Below are positions 58,033 to 64,000 of a stretch of 64,000 nt of DNA, piece after piece (within the stretch, counting starts at the first letter, position 1; every line of letters starts with the position of its first letter). A program made the translations under genes and the position numbers. Under the pieces are notes generated by a model that made no database searches, was not told where the DNA came from, and was given only the letters and a program-made list of their open reading frames with translations. The stretch lies in contig CAWJMD010000008.1 in NCBI GenBank assembly GCA_963843835.1, positions 1,054,001 to 1,118,000 of the forward strand, written 5' to 3'. The DNA is from CAWJMD01 sp963843835 (lineage in GTDB: Bacteria > Actinomycetota > Actinomycetes > Actinomycetales > CAWJMD01).

Positions 58033-58967
58033 CCCCGAGCAGCCCCCTCGGCGCGGGCCAGCCGTACCGGGTCCAGGTCGGCCGTGAAGACCGGCTGAAG
58101 CATGTGCCAGTCCTCGGGGTGCGCGGCGATCCCCTGCCCGAGCGCGTCGGCGCAGGCCTGGGTCCGGGCGGCGATGCGGTCCGTGCGGGACGGCAGGTCC
58201 GACTCCGGCACCTCGGGGTGGAAGTGGATGACGACCCGGTGGCGGGACGGCAGCTCGGGGGCCCGCTCGTACCAGATGCTCACCGGGAACAGGTGCGCAC
58301 CGGTGACCTCGGCGAGGGTGGCCGGGCCGGCCGCCATCCGGGCACGGTGGCCGCACAGGAGCACATCCAGGCCGGTGTGCGTCAGGTCGCGGTCGGCCAG
58401 CAGCGGCACGAGCCGCCCGTCGCGCAGCCGGCGCATCAGCGTGGTGAACACGCCGGGTTCCCCGAGCGGCAGGGCCTCGATGCCGATGGACGTGCGGTAC
58501 GCCATGAAGGCGTCGAAGACCTCCACCGGCTCGAGTCGCTCTGCGACCGTCGTCACCGCGCACAGGTCGTAGGCGGCCCACGCCCCGGCGAGGTCCCAGT
58601 TGCCCTGGTGCGCGAGGGTGGCCACCACCCCCTCCCCCGCGTCGAGCGCGACCCGGACGGGGACGTCGCCCTCGACCCTCACGCCGGCCCTCACCTGGTC
58701 GGCGGACCACGTGGGGAGGAGGAAGGTGTCGCACCAGTAGCGCAGGTAGGACGCCAGCCCGGCCCGGGACAGCCGCCGTACCTCGTCCGCGGACAGGTCG
58801 GGGCGGACGCGCGCGAGGTTGGCCTCCAGCCGGCGCACCGAGCCGCCGCGCCGCCGCCACATCTCGTCGGCGATGCGCGCGAACAGCCCGTAGGCGACAC
58901 GGGCCGGCAGCAGCCTGACCAGCCGCCAGCCCAGCAGGTACGACCAGGCGGAGAGCCTGCGCCTCAC
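58029..58967 (-). CDS. PIM acyltransferase (HtrB/LpxL fold, PatA-like)
   Basis: A 312-residue membrane-bound acyltransferase, in actinobacteria acting on phosphatidylinositol mannosides. It has a hydrophobic N-terminus (AWSYLLGWRLVRLLP), the catalytic HQGNWD (HX4D), LLADRDLTHTGLDV, and FPVSIWYER. It sits between pgsA and pimA with 4-bp overlaps on both sides, the conserved order of the mycobacterial and streptomycete clusters. The GTG at 58967 is fixed by GTGA with pgsA. Confidence 0.93.
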   Translation of the reverse strand: MRRRLSAWSYLLGWRLVRLLPARVAYGLFARIADEMWRRRGGSVRRLEANLARVRPDLSADEVRRLSRAGLASYLRYWCDTFLLPTWSADQVRAGVRVEGDVPVRVALDAGEGVVATLAHQGNWDLAGAWAAYDLCAVTTVAERLEPVEVFDAFMAYRTSIGIEALPLGEPGVFTTLMRRLRDGRLVPLLADRDLTHTGLDVLLCGHRARMAAGPATLAEVTGAHLFPVSIWYERAPELPSRHRVVIHFHPEVPESDLPSRTDRIAARTQACADALGQGIAAHPEDWHMLQPVFTADLDPVRLARAEGAARG

Positions 58968-59611
58968 TGTTCCACCCCCTCGGCGGCGGTCGCCGCCGCG
59001 CACTGCCGCCACACCGTGATGGAACGTTGGCCGACCGTCACGGCGCTGGCGACGGCCAACAGGGCGAGCACGACGGTGAGCAGCACCGTCGGGGCCCCGA
59101 TGCCGACGGCGAAGGTGGCGACGAGGACGACCGCCAGCCGGTCCGCGCGCTCCGCGATCCCGCCCGATGCGGTCATGCCCAGACCCTCTGCCCGGGCCCT
59201 GGCGTAGGGCACCACGGAGCCGAGGACGAGGCAGAGCAGGGCCAGCAGGGCGGTGGCCCGGTCGTCGCCCGCGCCGGTGAACCAGACGACGAGTCCGGCG
59301 AAGACAGCCGCGTCGCCGAACCGGTCGCACGTCGAGTCGAGGAAGGCGCCCCAGGTGGTGGAGCGCCGGGTCCCGCGGTCACGCAGGATGCGGGCCATCA
59401 CCCCGTCGACGGAGTCGGTGAGCACGAACACCGTGACCATGACCGTGCCCAGCCACAGCTGCCCGCGCGGGTAGAACCACAGCGCCGACGCGACGGCCCC
59501 GGCCGTGCCGAGCACGGTGACGGCGTCGGGCCCCAGCCCCAGGCGCAGCAGCAGGTTCGCCACTGGCGTGAACAGCCAGGTGGCGAAGGACCGGGCGTAG
59601 CGGTTGAGCAT
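58964..59611 (-). CDS. pgsA: Phosphatidylinositol phosphate synthase (CDP-alcohol phosphotransferase)
   Basis: Joins CDP-diacylglycerol to inositol phosphate, the first step of phosphatidylinositol synthesis. It has 215 residues, about six membrane helices, and the CDP-alcohol site TDSVDGVMAR ... GAFLDSTCDR with the four metal Asp residues in place. Between AR and the second Gly there are 13 residues instead of the usual 8, a small insertion (ILRDRGTRRSTTW). The ATG at 59611 gives MLNRYARSF; the open frame upstream is noncoding. Start of the pgsA-acyltransferase-pimA unit, 193 bases from the divergent GTPase gene; no clear promoter boxes found. Confidence 0.92.
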   Translation of the reverse strand: MLNRYARSFATWLFTPVANLLLRLGLGPDAVTVLGTAGAVASALWFYPRGQLWLGTVMVTVFVLTDSVDGVMARILRDRGTRRSTTWGAFLDSTCDRFGDAAVFAGLVVWFTGAGDDRATALLALLCLVLGSVVPYARARAEGLGMTASGGIAERADRLAVVLVATFAVGIGAPTVLLTVVLALLAVASAVTVGQRSITVWRQCAAATAAEGVEQ

Positions 59612-59804
59612 GGCTCCATGGCGGGTCGGGGGCTGGTCGGGAGGGTCGCCCGGGCGGCTCCCCGGACCTGGGCGGTGTCCGCCCGCGCCCAGCCTAGTGC
59701 GACGACCTGAGCCCCCCGGCACGCGTCGCGGGGCCGTTGCGCGCGGTGGACCAGAAGGCCAGAGTGGTCCCACCCCAGCCGCGCCGACGAAGGATCGCCT
59801 GACG

Positions 59805-61943
59805 ATGACTGGCCCGACCCGGACCGACGAGGTCCGCAACATCGTTCTCGTGGGGCACACCGGCGCGGGAAAGACCACCCTGGTCGAGGCCCTGCTGGCC
59901 GGCACCGGAGCCATCTCCCGCGCCGGCTCGGTGGCCGACGGCAGCACGGTGTGCGACTTCGAGGACGTGGAGAAGCGGCTAGGACGCTCCGTCTCGCTGG
60001 CCGTCGCCCACACGCGCGTCGAGCACCCCGCCGACGCATCGACCACGGTCCGGCTCACGTTCATCGACACGCCCGGGCACCCCGACTTCGTCGGCGAGCT
60101 CCGGGCCGGCCTGCGAGGGGCCGACGCGGCGGTCTTCGTGGTCTCGGCCGTCGACGGCATCGACGGTGCGACCCGGCTCGCCTGGGACGAGTGCGCGGCC
60201 GTCGGGATGCCGCGCATCATCGTCGTCACCCACGTCGACCTGCCCCGCGGCGACTTCGAGACGATCCTGGAGATCTGCCAGCGGCTGTTCGGCCAGGAGA
60301 CGGTCCAGCCCCTTTACCTGCCCCTGCTCGCGGACGACGACACCCCCGCCGGGCTGATCGGGCTCCTGTCCTGGACCGTGTACGACACGTCGTCCGGGGA
60401 GCTCGAGGCCCGGCCCGCCGACCCGCAGCACATCGAGGCTGCGGGCGGCCGCCGGGACGCGCTCGTGGAGGGGATCATCGCCGAGTCGGAGGACGACGAC
60501 CTGCTCGACCGATACCTGGCCGGGAAGCGCGTCTCGTACGACCAGCTGGTCACCGACCTCGAGGCGGCCGTCGCGCGCGGCACGTTCCACCCGGTGCTCC
60601 CCTGCGTGCCGACGACCGGGCTGGGGATCCGCGAGCTCGTGGAGGTGCTCGTGCGCGGCCTGCCGTCCCCCGCCGAGCACACGGTCCCCCGGGTCACGAC
60701 GCCGGACGGGCATCCCCGCTCGTCGGTCTCGGCGGACCCCACCGGCCCCCTGGTGGCCGAGGTGCTGAAGACGACCACTGACCCCTACGTGGGGCGCGTC
60801 AGCCTGGTCCGGGTGTTCTCCGGCACCCTCTACCCCAGCACCGAGGTGCACGTGAGCGGCCACCTCGCGGGCGGCGGGTCACGACCCGGCGACGAGTCGG
60901 CCGGGCACGACCTCGACGAGCGCGCTGCCACCGTGGCCCTGCCCCAGGGCGGTCAGCTCACCGCCGTGCCGCGGGCGGTGGCGGGCGACCTGGTCGCCGT
61001 CAGCAAGCTGATGCACGCCGAGACCGGCGACACGCTGTCGAGCCCTGACGACCCCGCCCTGATGGAACCGTGGGTGCTGCCCGAACCGCTTCTGCCGGTG
61101 GCAATCTCAGCCCCGTCTGCGGCACAGGAGGACAAGCTCGCCCACGCCCTCGTGCGCCTCCAGGCGGAGGACCCGACGGCCCGCGTGGTGGTCGATGCGG
61201 ACACGGGCCAGCAGGTGCTCTGGTGCATGGGCGAGGCGCACCTCGAGGTGCTGCTCGACCGGCTGGCCACACGTGGCGGCGTCAAGGCCGACACCTCTCC
61301 GGTGAAGGTGGCCGTCCGAGAGACCGTGACGGGCACGGGTTCGGGGCACGGACGCAACGTCAAGCAGAGCGGCGGCCACGGCCAGTACGCCGTCGTGGAC
61401 CTCACCGTGGAGCCGCTGCCGCAGGGCGCCGGCTTCGAGTTCGTCGACGAGGTCACCGGAGGCTCGGTCCCCCGGCAGTACATCCCCAGCGTCGAGAAGG
61501 GCGTCCGCGCGCAGCTCGCCAAGGGCGTGCGCGCCGGCTACCCGCTCGTCGACGTACGCGTGCGGCTGACCGGCGGCAAGGCCCACAGCGTCGACTCCTC
61601 GGACGCGGCCTTCGCCACGGCAGGTGCCCTGGCCCTGACCGAGGCGGCTCAGGCCGCCGGCATCGCCTTCCTCGAGCCTGTCGACGAGGTCACGGTCGAG
61701 ATGGACGACGAGTTCCTGGGCGCGGTGATGGCCGACCTGTCCAGCCGCCGGGCCAGGGTCACGGGCACCGAGCCCGGGCTGTCGGGCCGCACGACCGTGC
61801 ACGCGGAGGTGCCTGCGTTCGAGCTGACGCGCTACGCCATCGACCTACGGGCCGTCGCGCACGGCACGGGCAGCTTCACCCGGCGCTACGCGTCACACGC
61901 CCCCGCGCCACCGCACGTCTGCGACCGGCTGACCGGGGACTGA
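59805..61943 (+). CDS. Elongation factor G-like protein (EF-G2 type)
   Basis: A 712-residue GTPase with the five-domain plan of EF-G but divergent sequence. It has G1 GHTGAGKTT (17-25) and G3 DTPGHPDF; G4 reads VVTHVDLP instead of NKxD. Later there are the domain IV stretch KQSGGHGQYAVVDLTVEP and domain V ending with GTGSFTRRY. Such second EF-Gs occur widely in actinobacteria (Rv0120c-like) and their role in translation is not settled. The changed G4 box may alter guanine recognition. ATG at 59805 with AAGGA about 10 bases upstream. It ends 26 bases from the convergent HIT gene. Confidence 0.92.
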   Translation: MTGPTRTDEVRNIVLVGHTGAGKTTLVEALLAGTGAISRAGSVADGSTVCDFEDVEKRLGRSVSLAVAHTRVEHPADASTTVRLTFIDTPGHPDFVGELRAGLRGADAAVFVVSAVDGIDGATRLAWDECAAVGMPRIIVVTHVDLPRGDFETILEICQRLFGQETVQPLYLPLLADDDTPAGLIGLLSWTVYDTSSGELEARPADPQHIEAAGGRRDALVEGIIAESEDDDLLDRYLAGKRVSYDQLVTDLEAAVARGTFHPVLPCVPTTGLGIRELVEVLVRGLPSPAEHTVPRVTTPDGHPRSSVSADPTGPLVAEVLKTTTDPYVGRVSLVRVFSGTLYPSTEVHVSGHLAGGGSRPGDESAGHDLDERAATVALPQGGQLTAVPRAVAGDLVAVSKLMHAETGDTLSSPDDPALMEPWVLPEPLLPVAISAPSAAQEDKLAHALVRLQAEDPTARVVVDADTGQQVLWCMGEAHLEVLLDRLATRGGVKADTSPVKVAVRETVTGTGSGHGRNVKQSGGHGQYAVVDLTVEPLPQGAGFEFVDEVTGGSVPRQYIPSVEKGVRAQLAKGVRAGYPLVDVRVRLTGGKAHSVDSSDAAFATAGALALTEAAQAAGIAFLEPVDEVTVEMDDEFLGAVMADLSSRRARVTGTEPGLSGRTTVHAEVPAFELTRYAIDLRAVAHGTGSFTRRYASHAPAPPHVCDRLTGD

Positions 61944-61969
61944 GCATCTTCCGGGGGGGAGGCGTGCCC

Positions 61970-62551
61970 TCATTCCCGCGACGCCGCCACGCCGCCACCG
62001 CTCCAGGCCTCGGCGATCCGGCGACGCGTGTCGGACAGGAGCTCCGGCAGCGCCTTCGTCCGGGCGACGACCGGGAGGAAGTTCGAGTCCCCGCTCCACC
62101 GGGGGACGAGGTGCTGGTGCAGGTGCGCGGCGATGCCGGCGCCCGCCACGGCACCCTGGTTCATGCCGATGTTGAAGCCGTGGGGGGCAGCCACCGCACG
62201 GACCACGCGCATCGCGGTCTGCGTCATCTCGGCGAGCTCGAGGGTCTCGGCGCCGGTCAGGTCGGCGTAGTCGGCCACGTGGCGGTACGGGCAGAGCAGC
62301 AGGTGACCTGGGTTGTAGGGGAACAGGTTCAGCACCGCGTAGCAGTGCGTGCCGCGAGCCACGACGAGGGCGGTCTCGTCGTCGGAGTCGACCGCCCGGC
62401 AGAACGGGCACTGCTCACCGGCCGAGTCGTCGAGGGGCTTGCCGGACGCGTCCCCGCCGGCGATGTAGACCATCCGGTGCGGCGTCCACAGCCGCTCGAA
62501 GCCGTCCGGCTCGCCGGGGTGGTCGTGCACCGAGCCCTCTGACTCCGTCAT
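61970..62551 (-). CDS. HIT-family hydrolase
   Basis: A 193-residue protein with a CPFC pair near residue 48 (zinc-type), CYAVLNLFPYNPGHLLLCPYRHVADY, and the histidine triad HLHQHLVPRW. This is the actinobacterial group related to diadenosine tetraphosphate phosphorylases. It lies 13 bases after thrS and before the phospholipid genes, the usual order, so it is likely part of the thrS transcript. The ATG at 62551 is the natural start. Confidence 0.93.
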   Translation of the reverse strand: MTESEGSVHDHPGEPDGFERLWTPHRMVYIAGGDASGKPLDDSAGEQCPFCRAVDSDDETALVVARGTHCYAVLNLFPYNPGHLLLCPYRHVADYADLTGAETLELAEMTQTAMRVVRAVAAPHGFNIGMNQGAVAGAGIAAHLHQHLVPRWSGDSNFLPVVARTKALPELLSDTRRRIAEAWSGGGVAASRE

Positions 62552-62564
62552 GGCCCGGCGGCCC

Positions 62565-64000
62565 TCAGACCTGGGCCCGCGAGCGGACCGCCTCGACGAT
62601 GCGGGCCACGGCGTCCTGGACCGGGACGCCGTTGTCCTGACGCCCGTCGCGGTACCGGAACGACACCGCACCCGCAGCCACGTCGTCGGCACCGGCGATG
62701 AGCTGGAACGGCACCTTCTGCTTCGTGTGCGTGCGGATCTTCTTCTGCATGCGGTCGTCGGAGTCGTCGACCTCCACGCGGACGCCCTCGGCCCGCAGGA
62801 GGGCCGCCACCTCGTGGAGGTGGTCCGCGAAGTCGGCGGCCACCGGGATCCCCACGACCTGGACAGGTGCCAGCCACGGCGGGAAGGCCCCGGCGTAGTG
62901 CTCGGTGAGGACACCGAAGAACCGCTCGATGGAACCGAACAGGGCGCGGTGGATCATGATCGGCCGCTGTCGGGTCCCGTCGGAGGCCTGGTACTCCAGC
63001 TCGAACCGCTCCGGCAGGTTGAAGTCGAGCTGGATCGTCGACATCTGCCAGGTCCGGCCGATCGCGTCACGGGCCTGTACCGAGATCTTGGGACCGTAGA
63101 ACGCCGCGCCGCCCGGGTCGGGGACGAGCTCGAGCCCGGAGTCCTCGGCGACCCGGCGCAGCGTGTCGGTCGCCTGGTCCCAGATCTCGTCGTCGCCGAC
63201 GTACTTGTCCGGGTTCTTGCTCGACAGCTCGAGGTAGAAGTCGTCCAGGCCGTAGTCCTTCAGCAGGTCCAGGACGAAGGTGAGGAGCTTCTTCAGCTCG
63301 TCCTCGACCTGGTCCTGCGCCACGTAGATGTGCGCGTCGTCCTGGGTCATGCCACGCACCCGGGTCAGCCCGTGCACGACCCCGGACTTCTCGTAGCGGT
63401 AGACCGAACCGAACTCGAAGAGCCGCAACGGCAGCTCACGGTAGGAGCGTCCCCGCGCCCCGAAGATCAGGCAGTGGAACGGGCAGTTCATCGGCTTGAG
63501 GTAGTAGTCCTGCCCCGGCTTGACCACCTCGCCCTCGGGGCCGATGAGGGCGTCCAGGTGCATGGGCGGGTACATGCCGTCGGCGTACCAGTCGAGATGC
63601 CCGGAGGTCTGGAACAGCTGCGCCTTGGTGATGTGCGGGCTGTAGACGAACTCGTAGCCCGCCTCCTCGTGGCGCTGCCGTGAGTAGTCCTCCATCTCCT
63701 TGCGGATCACGCCGCCCCTGGGGTGGAAGACCGCCAGGCCCGATCCGATCTCGTCGGGGAAGGAGAACAGGTCGAGCTCCGCGCCGATGCGCCGGTGGTC
63801 GCGACGCTCCGCCTCGGCCAGGCGCTCCTTGTAGGCGACGAGCGCGTCCTTCGTGGGCCACGCGGTGCCGTAGACCCGCTGCAGCTGAGGGTTCTTCTCG
63901 TTGCCGCGCCAGTAGGCGGCGGCGGTCCGCATCAGGGAGAAGCCGTTGCCGATCAGCTTGGTGGTGGGCAGGTGCGGGCCCCGGCACAGGTCCTTCCAGA
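62565..64000 (-). CDS. thrS: Threonine--tRNA ligase, 5' part outside window
   Basis: The frame is open from base 64000 to the stop at 62565, giving 478 residues of a family of about 640-690. The visible part begins at the end of the editing domain (WKDLCRGPHLPTT, with the editing Cys and His), then the class II catalytic domain (MRTAAAYWRGNEKNPQLQRVYG, motif 2 and the zinc Cys in PMNCPFHCLIF, motif 3 near HRALFGSIERF) and the anticodon-binding domain. The N-terminal TGS and most of the editing domain lie beyond the window. Confidence 0.97.
   Translation of the reverse strand, partial: WKDLCRGPHLPTTKLIGNGFSLMRTAAAYWRGNEKNPQLQRVYGTAWPTKDALVAYKERLAEAERRDHRRIGAELDLFSFPDEIGSGLAVFHPRGGVIRKEMEDYSRQRHEEAGYEFVYSPHITKAQLFQTSGHLDWYADGMYPPMHLDALIGPEGEVVKPGQDYYLKPMNCPFHCLIFGARGRSYRELPLRLFEFGSVYRYEKSGVVHGLTRVRGMTQDDAHIYVAQDQVEDELKKLLTFVLDLLKDYGLDDFYLELSSKNPDKYVGDDEIWDQATDTLRRVAEDSGLELVPDPGGAAFYGPKISVQARDAIGRTWQMSTIQLDFNLPERFELEYQASDGTRQRPIMIHRALFGSIERFFGVLTEHYAGAFPPWLAPVQVVGIPVAADFADHLHEVAALLRAEGVRVEVDDSDDRMQKKIRTHTKQKVPFQLIAGADDVAAGAVSFRYRDGRQDNGVPVQDAVARIVEAVRSRAQV

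Noticed and set aside
1..64000. tRNA, rRNA, CRISPR arrays, IS elements
   Set aside because: None was recognised: no regular spaced repeats, no transposase or integrase-like frames and no cloverleaf with CCA-end region noticed by eye. A tRNA scan would be decisive.

Overview
This window reads as a stretch of chromosome from a high-GC Gram-positive bacterium (Actinomycetota). The evidence is GC-rich codon use throughout, many GTG and TTG starts, stop-start overlaps of the ATGA or GTGA type, and long gene blocks that match the familiar actinobacterial order. These blocks are aroE-mltG-ruvX-alaS, pgsA-acyltransferase-pimA, and pdxT-yebC-ruvCAB-yajC-secDF-apt-rel. A position in or near the Nocardioidaceae / Propionibacteriales is my inference from general gene order. 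No search was run.

Region 1 (1-22698, nearly all minus strand) runs from the alaS-ruvX-mltG-aroE block to aroC-aroK-aroB. A complete type IV pilus locus of about 14 kb is set between aroE and aroC. In transcription order it holds the extension ATPase (pilB), retraction ATPase (pilT), platform protein (pilC), two tandem pilins, three minor pilins (PilV-, PilW- and PilX/GspK-like), the prepilin peptidase, and pilM, pilN, pilO plus a PilP-like protein with a collagen-like stretch. No secretin is present, as expected for a monoderm cell. Two small membrane proteins lie upstream of alaS.

Region 2 (22700-34950) is mixed. It holds the replication-recombination ATPase rarA, divergent from an MMPL-type transporter, then an ABC-F ATPase, aspS, a DinB-fold protein, a TipAL-type MerR regulator with its operator, a phosphotransferase, hisS and a metallo-hydrolase. 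Two long intergenic palindromes with a shared 16-nt core lie here.

Region 3 (34951-48973) holds a membrane-anchored cyclophilin and a DUF349 protein (plus strand), an AbiEi-like protein, and then the minus-strand block rel, apt, secF, secD, yajC, ruvB, ruvA, ruvC, yebC, pdxT. A near-perfect LexA (SOS) box lies just upstream of ruvA, and the 3' end of ruvB has been duplicated in tandem.

Region 4 (48974-54161) looks like an accessory insertion, because it separates pdxT from pdxS, normally adjacent partners. It carries a decayed BtuF-like pseudogene, a VOC-fold protein, a kynureninase, an FAD monooxygenase resembling rifampicin monooxygenases, and a second AbiEi-like protein with a DUF559-type nuclease-like tail. 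Two related palindromes lie inside it.

Region 5 (54162-64000) returns to conserved order: pdxS, a DUF3048 lipoprotein, a small membrane protein, pimA, the PIM acyltransferase and the phosphatidylinositol-phosphate synthase (phosphatidylinositol mannoside synthesis). These are followed by a divergent EF-G-like GTPase, a HIT hydrolase and the start-truncated thrS.

The most unusual signals are: (a) the two AbiEi-like paralogues, 15.5 kb apart, carry the same promoter layout, with two direct GTCCACA motifs 29 nt apart and the second exactly 57 nt before the start codon; (b) the family of long intergenic palindromes at gene 3' ends; (c) the monoderm type IV pilus with a collagen-like PilP. No tRNA, rRNA, CRISPR array or insertion sequence was seen, and no stretch above 300 bases lacks a gene.
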